A DNA stretch of 64,000 nucleotides, taken from Cheilinus undulatus. Taxonomy: Eukaryota; Chordata; Actinopteri; Labriformes; Labridae. The translations under genes and the position numbers were made by a program. This document shows positions 21,593-32,440 of this stretch, piece after piece; the first letter of the stretch is position 1; each line of letters begins with the position of its first letter. A model generated the notes under the pieces. It saw only the letters and a list, made by a program, of their open reading frames with translations. It searched no databases and was not told the DNA's origin. Location of the stretch: contig NC_054865.1 in NCBI RefSeq assembly GCF_018320785.1, positions 45,158,898-45,222,897 on the forward strand, in the 5' to 3' direction.

Positions 21593-23254
21593 CTCTATTG
21601 TGTTGTGTTATAGCGCCGCTCAGTGTATGAAACCGGAAATTATATGAAGCGCTTCCTGTTTTTGCACGATGGAAACAGAAAAACGACAAAAAAATAATAA
21701 TTATGATCAGAAATATATCGCTGGTGGATTCATCCCGGTAGGAAACAGAAAAAGGCATCAAATTTGACAAACATTATTTGTTAGAGCAACAGTGCCTGTC
21801 TTTTTAAATGAAAGTAACACCAATAAAATCTAACATGTATTTAAAATGTTATAATATAAAAGAAAAAAAGTGGGGTGCTCATTGTTTTCTAATTTTAAGT
21901 AGAAGTCAGAATTATGAGATTATAGATTGATGAAAAGGACGGACGGACTGAAATTGAAGTCTGAATTTTAAGATCAAAGTAAACATTTTCAGATTAAAGT
22001 CAGAAGAATAATGCACTTAAACCCCAGCATAGCAATTGGGATTTAACACCCTTTTATTTAAGTTCCTCAGTATTTTTCAGCAAACACAAGCAATAAATCA
22101 TCTCTAATATAACCAACACAGTATTAGATAGATTCATCATAAACTGTTCTTCTCTGTAGGCCTGGACTATATGTTAGGATGAAATCAGATAAAGCAGGAA
22201 TCTTTATGAATGACATATTTTTATTCATCTGCTTCAATCACATTAGTAGATTGACTAATTTTCTTTACTTGCATTAATGGAGGCAATCATCATCACAACT
22301 AGCCAAATGATTTTGAAATGTGCAAATGAGATTTTTATTTATTTATTTATTTATTTATTTATTTTCACTCATATTGCAAATTACATTGCAATGTGAGTTG
22401 TTGTTTTGAAACTGGGGCGGGGCCAGACAAGTCAAATGAGAAAATATATATTTACTGTAAAGGCTGAACACGATTCTGTCTTTGCATTACATAACATTTC
22501 ACTCCAAGAGACCAGTTAACAAACAATTGGCCTTAAGGAAAGACTCAGATGGCAGGCAGAAAGGCAATAAAGTCCATGCACAAAGACTTAGTCCAAATAC
22601 AAACCTACCTCTACCCCTATTCCTAACATTTGTGCCTCGGGGCTGGATATCCCAGTTCTTGTTAGAATGGAGGGCAGGGGTACATGCCCCCTTAAACAGA
22701 GATTTCCAGAGACATCCTCTAAACTGAGGAAATCTCATGGAATGTTTTATCAGAAAAATGGCTGCTCAAGCCTTAAGAGTGCACAAATTTAGGCAGTTTC
22801 TTCATACAAAAGATATGAAAAATATAACAACCATTTCATATCATGATTCAATCTTTCATTGCCTGTTGTGACTCTGATTTGAGGGGCAGGGGGGTGCTGG
22901 AAAATAAGGGGTAGAAGTAAAAGTTAGAAATGGACTAAGCCAAAAAAAAAAAAAGAAAAGAAAAGAAAAGGAAATAAGGCAGCAAATAAATCCAAACAGA
23001 GAGCATGAAATAATAAAAAAAAAAACAATCAGAAAACAGAGACATGGAATCAAACATGAGAAGATACCAAAACGAGGTTCCACAATGAGAAACGACTACG
23101 AACTGGCAGCATGAAGAAAGACATACTCTGACTAAGTACACAGACAATCAGAGGATGAGGAGGCACAGGGACTGGTAGTCAAGGTGGGGCTGATACAAGC
23201 AGGAGCATGGAGAGGGTCTGGGGGGGCTAATGGTGCTTAAACATGTTGCTAAGC
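21593..23254. other. unique spacer between duplicated units
   Basis: No exon seen. It contains an (ATTT)n microsatellite at about 22330-22363 and an AAAAG-rich run at about 22940-22972. The missing C2, transmembrane and tail exons of the distal unit are not here. Confidence 0.7.
22330..22363. repeat. (TTTA)n microsatellite
   Basis: About eight uninterrupted TTTA units. Confidence 0.95.
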
Positions 23255-23670
23255 TCTTGCCTTGCCTGATTGGCCTGATTGCTGATCATTCATTGAGTTT
23301 GCTTTGCCTTGTCTGGTAAAATTCTTAGTAAATATATACATTTACAGGTGTTATAAAAATAAAGTTATTATGGAACTCTAATCAAGAAAAAGAGATGACA
23401 TTGACAATCAATCAGCTAAAAACAAATTGTCTCCAGAGGACACAAAGCCACGATACATGAATTGAAGATTTGTTGTAACACAGGGATGCCACTGATTGGA
23501 TAAGAGGAAGTATTACTTTGATGATCTCCTTCCCAAGGATGTGGCGTTTCACTTTTGCATCCACTGCAGGAAACATAATACACACTACCAGCTAGCATCT
23601 TAAAGGACATCTAAATATTCAGTTCAGTAAATTTCACTAAATATTTAACCAGAAACATCATGACATCCTT

Positions 23671-23946
23671 TCATTTTTGTCCACACATGAACATTTCAGA
23701 ATTTTCCTTTAACAGAGAGTCAGTGTTATCCAGAACAATCAGACAAGCTGTGTCGGCCGACACGCCCTTATCATCCCCTGGGATCAGGACACGGCACTCA
23801 AACATCTTGTTGTCCTCCAGTGTGATCCTGTTCAGTTTCAGGTCAGCTTTTCCCTTTGCAACATCCACGTCAACAGACACTCGACCTTCATATTTTTGTT
23901 TGATGTCAGTTATCTTCAGTGGGTAGAAGTGTGTGAGAATCGGGGT
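23671..23946 (-). CDS. distal V-domain exon with lost splice donor
   Basis: The acceptor cccacag matches the proximal copy and the coding part to 23730 has the same 217-nt length. The G|GT donor position (23730/23729) reads G|AT. The frame continues 19 codons into former intron and stops at 23671-23673. It has gained a cysteine (ADTACLIVLD, where the proximal copy has Arg). Confidence 0.6.
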   Translation of the reverse strand, partial: TPILTHFYPLKITDIKQKYEGRVSVDVDVAKGKADLKLNRITLEDNKMFECRVLIPGDDKGVSADTACLIVLDNTDSLLKENSEMFMCGQK

Positions 23947-25910
23947 CTGTGGGACAACAACAGCATTAGAGGAGCATTTTAAAAAAGAATGGAGAACTTC
24001 TCCTGACATCTTATCATTCGTGTTGATGAATAATTATTTAGTGAGTTATGATCTGACAGAATCATGCTCATACAGTATTCAAACACAGAGCAACAGTCTG
24101 ACCTGTTTAGCACCAGCTTGATCTTCCTTCACAGACCATGAGATGATGACCAATCTTTTTATATCGGCCGAAGTAGTGAAGTTGCAGGGTAATGTGATGT
24201 TGTCACCCCTGGCATGCTTATAGGTCTCTTGTGGGATGTTCACCTGGAGGGCACCAACACCAGACAAAACTGAAAGTTTGGAAAAAAGACCAAGTTAACT
24301 CTTAGAATTTGTCCACCATGTCCTGTCATATATAAAAATAAGTAAACTGAGCTCAAGTAGACATAGTTACCAAAACAATCTGATGTCATCACAGTTACTG
24401 GGTGTTTACCATCAATGAATCAGCAGCAGAACATGAGATGAGTACAAATATCATATTAACCCATCCCAGGCCTGCCCATGGAATTCTAGGCCCTTAAAAA
24501 ACCCAGAGAATGGGCCCTCCCCAGATCAGTAGCATTGGTGCTAGTGTCTTGGCTAAAAGTTCACTATATGACAAATGGTAACTGTCTATAGCCGTCCACT
24601 TTTGTCCCCTTTTTTGCCTTAATAACCTGGGTTTTTGCCACTTTTTGCCTCCTTTGGAAAGCTTTCAACAATACTTTTTTACAATTTTTCACCCACTTTT
24701 TTGAACAATTCTTTGTCTTTCTTGACCCATTTTTGCCACGTTTAATCTTTTTGCAGCTTTTTTAGCCCATATACATTACTTTAGCCACCCATTTTTGTCT
24801 CCTTTTTTTCCACTTGTTTCTTTTATAACCTACTGTTGCCACCTTTCGCCAATTATTACCACTTTTGAAACTTTTTTTTTTTACCATTTTCTGCCCAATT
24901 TAGTCACCTTTTTCCCCACTATATATCATATTTTCGTCTTTTTTGGCATTTTTTTTGACACCTTTCACCAACTATTACCTTTCATTTATTTATTTTCCAA
25001 GTTTCACCACTACACCCATTTTTTCCCACTACTTTTTGCCTTTCTTGAACCATTTTTGCCACTTCTAATAGTTTTTAGTAGTTTTTTTTTACCCTGTAAC
25101 TATGGTGGCCCTGGAGGCCAACAGGATTAATATTTTAAAAGTGCAAAATAAATTTAACAAAACACAAAAATATTTCACAAAACACAAATACATTTTATTT
25201 CAATATTTCTTTGTTTTGCCAATTTTTCTTTTTTTTTTTTTTCTTTTTTTTTGAGATGTATTTGTGTTTTGTGAAACTTTTGAAAATTAATCCTGTTGGC
25301 TTTCTGGGCCACCGTCTATTACAGTACTAAAACTGACCATTTTGCTCACTTTCTTGGTATTTCTTGCATTTATAACCCTTGTTGCAACTCTTGCCTATTG
25401 TTGACCTTTTGCTAATTATCACCATTTTCTGCCTATTTTTGTCACTTTAATCCCACACTGGATCCTATTTAACTCATTTTTTTTTGCCAGTTGTTGAAAC
25501 CTTTCACAAACTATTATTAAGAGGTTTCTGGGTCCCAGAAAGCTCTCCCCTTTATGAGCAGCCTTGCCCCATCCTCCTAACCACAGGCACACACTGGTTT
25601 TAAACTTTTAATGCTTCTCAATAAATCAACATTAAGATGAAACTCATCACAGTTCAGACGACTTTGTTATTTTTAAAGATAAATTGTTGTTGTTTTTTTT
25701 TCTAAATCACGTTTCATACATTATTTGAAGTGAAATGTAGCCTAATGTTTTCTTATCACATACAAAAATGTTACTCTGTAATTTTGGACTTTATGAACAA
25801 TTTGTGAACAGGTGTGGCAGCTAAGCAGGACGCAAAATGAAGAAGCCTTATTTCTCACAGAAATACTCACCCAGAAACAGCAGAGCCAAGCTAGAAATCC
25901 TCCCCTCCAT
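23671..25910 (-). CDS. distal gpa33-like V-domain module; predicted secreted V-only protein or young pseudogene
   Basis: Exons 25910..25871, 24269..24103 and 23946..23671 join in phase to 483 nt (160 residues plus TGA). It starts MEGRISSLALLFLV-LSGVGA, then a V domain with NITLPC, ISWSVKE and ITLEDNKMFECRVL. All splice sites are intact except the last donor: the proximal CTGG|GTAAC is here CTGGATAAC. Translation would run on through DNTDSLLKENSEMFMCGQK to a stop. No internal stop or frameshift exists before that. There is no membrane segment, so the product would be secreted. I found no AATAAA within about 400 bp downstream on the minus strand, so polyadenylation is unproven. Alternatives are splicing from the distal exon 2 (phase 0) to the proximal V exon, giving a mosaic V domain, or simple non-function. 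Confidence 0.55.
24103..24269 (-). CDS. distal V-domain first half-exon
   Basis: 167 nt, one codon longer than the proximal copy (FTTSADIKRLVIISW versus FTTLSNKKAVIISW). Acceptor ctttcag and donor CAG|GTCAGA are intact. It ends in phase 0, so it could in principle splice to either V second-half exon. Confidence 0.65.
24600..25540. repeat. ttttgccac-type low-complexity repeat in distal intron 1
   Basis: Counterpart of 18480-19800, with the full-length MITE embedded at 25098-25312. Confidence 0.75.
25098..25312. mobile_element. inverted-repeat MITE (distal copy, more complete)
   Basis: Left ggtggccctggaggccaaca and right ttggctttctgggccacc are inverted termini of about 28 bp around an A/T-rich, partly palindromic core. 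Confidence 0.7.
25871..25910 (-). CDS. distal signal-peptide exon
   Basis: 40 coding nt, MEGRISSLALLFL, donor G|GTGAGT intact. It differs from the proximal exon by Ser to Ala in the hydrophobic core. Confidence 0.65.
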
Positions 25911-26125
25911 TTCCTCGTTTGTTTTCTCAGACTCTGGATGCGGCTCTTCTCTGTGATGCTGTCTTGTCTGAAATTAAACGAAGATGTGGAGTCACTCGGT
26001 GCATATTTGCATTGAAACCTGTCAGCGTCCTCGAAATGATGCAATTAATGGGTGCGGCCACCGCCTCTGGATGACTAACAGTTCTCTCAGCCAATCAGAG
26101 GCTCCTGTCATACAGGTATTCTTTA
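25911..26125 (-). promoter_or_regulatory. candidate promoter of the distal module
   Basis: It retains the proximal unit's ccaatcagag CCAAT box, GGGTGCGGCC box (near 26050) and ATTTGCAT. This implies that the promoter was duplicated with the exons and has not obviously decayed. Confidence 0.4.
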
Positions 26126-26489
26126 CCTGTTTACTTAGCATTTTTCTGTGTAAGTTTGTGTGGGTGGTGCAGCTAAAAACTGAAGTGTGTTGTTGGAACA
26201 AGAGAAGCAATTTCCTCCTGTCAGACTGATTCAATGTCAATTTAGGACAGTCTATTTGGCTATAATCTGGTGGCGCCCACGCAAACATGGCTGAAAGAGA
26301 AACAGCGTGGCTTTCATGAACTTATTTACTGCACATCTTCTTTAGACCTGTTAAACTGCTGAACAGGAAAACCTTAGAATAATTTCATTGACCTCTAGCT
26401 GATTTCAGAGTCTGGTTCAAGCCTCACTCTCAGGGTTGCCAGGTCCATTTCACCTTGGGTTGACCTGGTTTCACCTGGGGTGGTGTCCT

Positions 26490-27240
26490 CCTGGGTTTCC
26501 TCAGGTCTGCCATGTTTGCGTGATGTTGGTGCTTGTGATCCAGCATGAAAGCGTTGTTATGACTGTTTTCGAAAAGAATCCAAAGCCGAATTGTAGGTGG
26601 GGGATAAGAAGTGTCTCAGTCCGCCGCCTCTGTTCAAGGATGGTTTCTCCAGTTGAACAAAGATGGCCTCCTTGACACCTCTTTCAAACCAGCGGTCTTC
26701 ACTGGCCAGTATCCCAACATTGCTGTCCTCAAAGGAATGTCATGTATCCTTCAGATGTAGGTGAACAGCTGAGTCCTGGCCAGAGTTGGCTCTCCTGTGT
26801 TGGGCCATGCGTTTATGTAGTGGTTGTTTTGTTTCCCTGATGTCAGAATCCCTGCATTCTTCAGTGCATTTCACGGCGTATACCACATTGCTCTGTTTGT
26901 GTCTGGGGGGTTTTGTCCTTAGGGTGAACTAGCTTCTGTTGCAGTGTGTTAGTGGGTTTGAAGTGTACCGGGATGTTCTGTTTCTGGAAGATCCTCCTGA
27001 ATTTCTCTGATACTCCAGACAAGTATGGAACAATGCTATGTCGCTTGTTGTTCTCTTCTTCCCTGTTGGTCACCAGTTTCTTGGAAGACTTGACGAAGGC
27101 CCACCTGGGGTACCCGCATGTTTTCAGGGCTCCCCTGAGGTGTTGGTGTTCCTTCTTCTTGCCCTCCAACCTCGTCGGTATCTTCTTATCCCTGTGCTGA
27201 AGAGTTCTGATGACACCCAATTTGTGTTCCAGTGTATGGT
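26490..27240 (-). mobile_element. Penelope-like retroelement fragment (RT C-terminus and GIY-YIG region)
   Basis: Minus-strand translation gives LEHKLGVIRTLQHRDKKIPT, then ALKTCGYPRWAFVKSSKK, VSEKFRRIFQKQNIPVHFKP and NTLQQKLVHPKDKTP, followed downstream (shifted frames) by KQPLHKRMAQHRRANSGQDS-like and DRWFERGVKEAIFVQLEKPS-like GIY-YIG endonuclease motifs. These are diagnostic of teleost Penelope-like elements. It is broken by frameshifts and not functional. Confidence 0.85.
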
Positions 27241-27269
27241 GAGAGTTAAACACAAACACAAACATGTGT

Positions 27270-27640
27270 CCGTCAGTTATGGACTTTCCACAGCAGATAA
27301 AGCAGCAGTTCTTGACTGGCCTGCACAGAGTCCTGACCTCAACATGATAGAACACCTTTGGGATGAATTAGAGCGGAGACTGAGAGCCAGGTCTTCTCTT
27401 CCAACATCAGTGTGTGCCCTCACAAATGTGCTTGTCTTCTGGAAGAATGGTCAAATATTCCCATAAACACACTCCTAAACCTTGTGGAAAGCCTTCCCAG
27501 AAGAGTTTAAGCTGTTATAGCTGTAAAGGGTGGACCGACATTGTATTAAACCCTATGGATTAAGAATGGGATGTCACTTAAGTTCATATGAGAGTCAAGG
27601 TGGGTGAGCGAATACTTTTGGCAATATAGTGTACATAGAA
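27270..27640 (+). mobile_element. Tc1-like transposase 3' fragment and terminus
   Basis: The translation has LDWPAQSPDLNMIEHLWDEL then ERRLRARSSLPTS, the C-terminal catalytic block of Tc1 transposases. It ends with tacttttggcaatatagtg, a typical terminal-repeat sequence. The 5' half is missing where it abuts the Penelope fragment. Confidence 0.85.
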
Positions 27641-27659
27641 CAGTCTATCTGGCATCTCA

Positions 27660-28450
27660 AGCTAAAGGATTTCTACCATCACCCACCTCTATTCATTCGC
27701 ATATTTATCTTCTCTGTTGAATTCGTGGATTGTGCTGAAGTGTCCACAACAGTGCCCCTGTGGCATTTAACTGCGCCACATCACCACCAGCAACCTGCAA
27801 TGGAAGGTAATTGTTGGAACTGAACATTTCCGCTGTGTGAAATTAGCCTCTGATCACTGAGCAAGCTTCACAACTTTTCCTTGGCATTTATGTAACATTT
27901 TCTAACCTTTTCCTTTCGATAATGATTCTCTTCTTTTCTCTCTCCACAATGCCAGATCCCCTTGTTTCCAGCCATGAGCAGGTAAGTCATTGTGAGCATG
28001 TCATGAGTCTGAACCTTTTGCTCCATCATAATCCTATAACCATCCTATTTCATCTCTTGTACGTCTGACAGCCCTGTCTTATCTCCACATGTTCAATCTG
28101 AACCCTAAGATATTGTGGGTTTTCTATCCCATAGAATTTCCCTTTGGGCGCTTTACAAAGCAGAGATAAACAGGGTTTTAAGGTGTTCTTTCTCATTTCA
28201 TTCCCTGCTGGTTTGCCTGGGATTGCTGCTTCTGTGTTTGTATTTGTGGTGTTTGTGAAGACACATATCATTGCATCACCTGCAAGAGGTCTTTCATGGA
28301 TCAGTTTGCTTCTCAAGTGCCGGCTGAAAGCCTATAAGCCATTTTTATCCCTGCTACCTGTGAAGTTCAATTATTTTGAGAAGTCTAAGGGACGTCACTT
28401 TCAGTTGGAACCTCCTGGGGATAATGAAGAAAATCAGGTATACTGGATTA
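27660..28450 (+). other. unidentified region with exon-like splice signals
   Basis: A weak chain of splice-like signals: aatggaag|gtaatt near 27806, acaatgccag|ATCCCC...GAGCAG|GTAAGT near 27955-27982, and acgtctgacag near 28070 followed by an open stretch containing MFNLNPKILWVFYPIEFPFG that soon meets a stop. A second frame (28144-28470) is hydrophobic and ends at a CAG|GTATAC donor-like site. I do not recognise either. It may be a decayed exon cluster or a repeat. Confidence 0.2.
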
Positions 28451-28529
28451 GTCACCACATCATAGCCTGACTTGACTCACTCATTAATGCAGCTCAACTG
28501 CTCTAGGCTAGATGGGAGAAAACTGGTTA

Positions 28530-28880
28530 AGTTTTTTTTTTTAACTTATATTTTATTTGTTTTATTTCAATAACAACAAAGGCAAAAAATAGAAACATAC
28601 AAACAAAGCCTGGGGTCAGAAAAGAGTAGTCCATTTTGCCTGGATTAAAGTTGTCCATTCTTTTCATGTTCTGTGAACAGATTAAAAGTTGGTCCATTTT
28701 TCCAGCTTCCGGGTGCTTGAATCTTGTTGCAGCTGCAAAGTGTGTGTAAATTTCTCCATATCGTATATTTCTTCCACAATGTCCAGCCAGTTTCTCTGAT
28801 TAGGGGGGGTCCTCCTTACACCATTTATTTGTTATAGCCTTCTTTGATGCCACTAGAAGTAAGTTTTAACCACAATTTTG
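28530..28880 (-). mobile_element. LINE-1/Tx1-type 3' end
   Basis: The minus strand encodes NWLDIVEEIYDMEKFTHTLQ, matching the terminal segment of L1-clade ORF2 proteins. A short 3' UTR and an A-rich tail follow (plus-strand poly-T at 28532-28541). It is a 5'-truncated copy. Confidence 0.7.
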
Positions 28881-29379
28881 CATGACTTCAAAATGTGGTC
28901 TATAAATTCTCTTACCATATTGGTGTTAAGGGGTCCTATTTCTTCTGGCCTGAGTGGGAAGCTCAGGCTCAGTGGGAAGCTACAGTGCCTTTATAATATC
29001 GTGCCATTTTCCAGGCCTTCATTCCAGGCACGTGTGTGCTGTGCTTCTAATTTGTCTCGCTGCTGTCACAGCCCTTTCTTTCTTCAAAAATTTTACTGTA
29101 ATCTCCCTAAAAGTGACTTGAATTATTGTATAGAGCCTAGCCAGGAGAATATCAGAATAAAAGCATTTTTACAAACAAGGTGAGTTTTTTCAACACAAAT
29201 GTCGAATCAGGCTTTTCTTTTAAAAGCACATATAAGACTCTCTTTTGATCATTTTTGGCTCAGAGATGCTCACAGAAACAATATGCAAGCCTTCTGTTCT
29301 TCTTTAAATACTCAGTGAGTGACAGGGTGGGAAATTACAACCTGCCACCAGACAAATGCAGGTATTTCTGTGCAGTGTC

Positions 29380-29990
29380 AGGTGAATTTGCTCAACCGAC
29401 TAGCCTCCGTGGCAGGTAAATAAAAGTAACAAAACAGAATGACATTTACAAACCTTCTAGAGCCAGCTGCCGAGAAGCATCCCCACAGCATGATGCTTCC
29501 ACCACCATGCCTCACAGTCGGGATGGTGTAGTTGTGGTGATGTGCAGAGTTTGGTGTCCTCCAAAAATTGCATTTTGTCTGATTGCTGAAAAGCACCATT
29601 TTGGTCTTATCAGACCAAAGAACCTTCTTCCACTTTACCACAGAGTCTCCCACATGTCTTTGGGTGAACTCTAGTCAAGAGTTTTCTTCAACAATGTTTG
29701 TTTCTTTGCCACTCTCCATTAAAGCGTTGACTAGTGAAGAACCCGGGCAGCAGTTGTTGTATGCAGAGTCTCTCCCATCTCAGCTGCTGGAGCTTGTAAC
29801 TCCTTCAGAGTAGTCATAGGTGTCTTTGTGGTTTCTCTCACTAGTTTCCTTCTTGTGCGGTACCTCAGTTTGTGAGGACGGCCTCTGGGCAGAGTTACAC
29901 GTGCCATATTGCTTCCATTTCTTGATGATGGATTTAACTGAACTTCAGGGGATGTTGAGTGTTTTGGATTTTTTTTAATCAATCTCTAAA
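29380..29990 (-). mobile_element. Tc1-like transposon fragment (DNA-binding and early catalytic region)
   Basis: Two minus-strand frames carry Tc1 blocks: NPKHSTSPEVQLN and LPRGRPHKLRYRTRRKLVRE in the N-terminal helix-turn-helix region, then WKKVLWSDKTKMVLFSNQTK and HGGGSIMLWGCFSAAGSRR in the catalytic region. It is degraded by frameshifts. Confidence 0.85.
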
Positions 29991-30819
29991 CTTACACTTT
30001 TCAATAACCTTTTCTTTGAGTTCCTTGTGTCTTTATGGTGTACTAGTAGCCAGGAATACTGATTAACCATTGATGGATCCTCCAAAAACAGGTGTCTGGA
30101 ATAACACTCCCACTTTCCAGCGTAACCTTTATGATTTTAATAACTCATCTAAAATAATAACTTTATTTATATAGCACTTTTAAAAACAAGTTTTACACAG
30201 TGCTTTGGTGTGTGCAGAAGCAAACAGAAGCAGCAGCAGAATGTATGCTCAACAATAACTTGATTATCTTGCCTCTCAGTTGAAGTTTAGTTGCAGTGTG
30301 CACTAAATTTATTATTAAATTATGCTGCTTGGCTGGTAAAAAAAAAAAAACAACAACATTGAATCCATCAGCCACAGTGGCAGGTAGGTTAAGAAAGTTA
30401 ATCTCCAACCCTGGTGAATGAAATCAGGTGCATTGAAATTTGAAATTGCAAATTTAACATCATCAGTTAAAATTAACACTCCGCTAGAGTTTAAACGGCA
30501 ACCAATAATAAAATGTTGAAATAACCCTTTATAAAGTGTTGACATTTCAACAAAGCTAGTGTTAAGTAAAAAAGCTCATAGCATAAAATAGTAACACTTC
30601 TCCAGGTGAAACAAGTGAAAGAATAGCTGTAAATCAGACATCTGGGTGAGACATTAACACTCGTTATGAAGGGAAATCAACAATGTGGAGTTAATTGGAG
30701 AAAGTAATAGATTAACACTTACTCTTGTTGAGCAATAACTCACTTGGTTACAACTCACAACAGTTAAATGACTCTTTACTCTTTCAATTCTAATGCTAAA
30801 ACTTTCACTTTTGATTTTG

Positions 30820-31345
30820 CTGTGTAAGGGGGTTCTTGTGCAGTCTTTGCCGTTTGTAGGACTGTATTCTACTGGGCAGAGATCTCAGATGCTGCTCCCA
30901 GAATCTTTTGGAGCCACTCTTCCAGTTTGGAGCTTACAACAGTTGCCTTCACGTCCCACATCATCTCTAGCTGTTTTTCACCCCTTAGAATTCCTCAAGC
31001 TTCTTGTCTTCTTGATGTTGCTACATCTATCACCAGTGCCTTCCTCCTCCTCAGTGTATCTGGCCACCTTGTCTTCCAGCTGGATCTCCGGCCCATACTC
31101 GGCACAGATGTTTCTATGTACTGTGGTATTCCATGTATGCCTTGCCTGCTAGCATCTTACACAGTGCTCTCTTATGCTGGACTGTCTCAGTCCACAACCT
31201 GCACCTGGGGTCCTGTCTGATGTGGAAGGACCCTGCCTCTATTGATCTTGTGCTCAGGGCCTGTTCTTGTGTGGCCGTGACTCGTGTCTCTGCTATCCTT
31301 CAGCCCAGCCTTCTAGCTTTGGGTATGTTTTTCTGCTATCAGCCA
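30820..31345 (-). mobile_element. non-LTR retrotransposon 3' ORF relic
   Basis: Minus-strand reading gives KLEEWLQKILGAASEISAQ plus a stop, resembling the EWLQQIPGTTSEISVQKSA block found near the end of a widespread teleost/invertebrate LINE ORF2. Several stops make it a relic. The plus-strand frames here are shadows. Confidence 0.6.
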
Positions 31346-31429
31346 TGTCTTCAATCAGTCTTCATGTATGGCAGATCTTCCTCTGTCTGTCTGTCTATCA
31401 AATATAGATATATAGAGGTAAATAGATGA

Positions 31430-32200
31430 AGGTAGACACAGAGATATACTCTAGATATAGATGTTGTAATTTAGATAATAGCAGTTCACCAGCCAAGTAC
31501 AGTCAGAGCACAGTATAACATGGAAAGTCTTAATTTTACCCTGCATTAATTTTCCAGGAGGCAGTCTGTTGAAAATACATTTATTTTCTAATGAAAACAT
31601 ATCTATATTTATCAGAGTCATTTCTAATGGCAGCTTAAATTCATACAAACTCAGGGAATAAAGCACAGACTGTAAAAGGGTAAAGGGTCTTGTAGCTTAT
31701 CACAAAAATAGCACATAAACCTGGATATAAAAAAGCTTTTCAGATGAACAGCAGGGAAAATAAAAAAGATGCAGACGAAGCATGATGGTGATGATCTTGT
31801 TCATTTCATTTGTGCTCAGATAGACTCAGCTGGTCCATTCACTGACTAGGGATTTGTTTGGTAACAAACGAGGGAAAGAAATCAAATCTCTTTATTACTC
31901 CTGTATCTAAAGATCTTAACTTCTTGAGGAATAACTGTCTTTTGTCGATACATTTTTACAAGGAAGGATTTAAAATGTCAAAACTAACAGGACAAAGCAA
32001 TTTAAAGTAATTCAGCTTCAGTAAGGTTTCAGCCTTTTGTGGTCTTGGACTGGAAACCAGAGGGTTGCTGGTCCAAGGCCCAGTTCACTTAGCAAGTACT
32101 GCCAAGATGGAAATTAGCAACAACCACACAGGGCAGATAGACTGTTTCAGATATCTGTTTTATGGATATATTTCACATTGACCTGGGAAACCTTAACCTT
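31430..32200. other. no gene recognised
   Basis: AT-rich DNA with an atagat-type short microsatellite at its left edge. No exon seen. Confidence 0.4.
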
Positions 32201-32204
32201 GCAA

Positions 32205-32440
32205 TTCAGATGGATTCGCCCGTTTCCGTGTTTCTTACTGGGAAATCCATCTTGCAAAGCTCCCATCTGAACCGTTTGAGCCCAGTTAGAAAGTGACAGG
32301 ACCAATCAGTGTCGAGGGACAGTATTTTTGGACATGGCAGAGTCGTAACATATGCAAGCAGTGAGAAGAGGCCGGCACAATTATGGCGGAAGACATTAGC
32401 ATGGATGATGCTCTCAGAGGTGCGGGCAGGGCTGGACTCC
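32205..32440 (+). repeat. copy of a RecQ-like-helicase-associated repeat family (5' part)
   Basis: The cccatctgaaccg, gtgacaggaccaatcagtg and aattatggcggaagacatta words match 33605-33770 nearly base for base. It ends shortly after the ATG of the helicase-like frame. Confidence 0.65.

Larger units (their letters stand above)
23255..26425. repeat. distal unit of the tandem segmental duplication
   Basis: Direct copy of the proximal unit with the same exon order, splice sites, intronic MITE and promoter motifs. It carries no copy of the C2, transmembrane or tail exons. The flanks stop matching near 23255 and 26425. The two units are separated by about 1.66 kb of unrelated sequence. Confidence 0.9.

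Noticed and set aside
21593-23254. C2/TM/tail exons belonging to the distal V module
   Set aside because: I looked for Ig, transmembrane and YCCCC-type coding on the minus strand of the spacer and found none.
26861-27355. 164-codon minus-strand frame as a host gene
   Set aside because: Its motifs are those of Penelope-like retroelement RT and it is broken by frameshifts.
30793-31429. Three overlapping plus-strand frames resembling a membrane protein
   Set aside because: The minus strand carries a recognisable LINE ORF2 block (EWLQKILGAASEIS), so these are antisense shadows.
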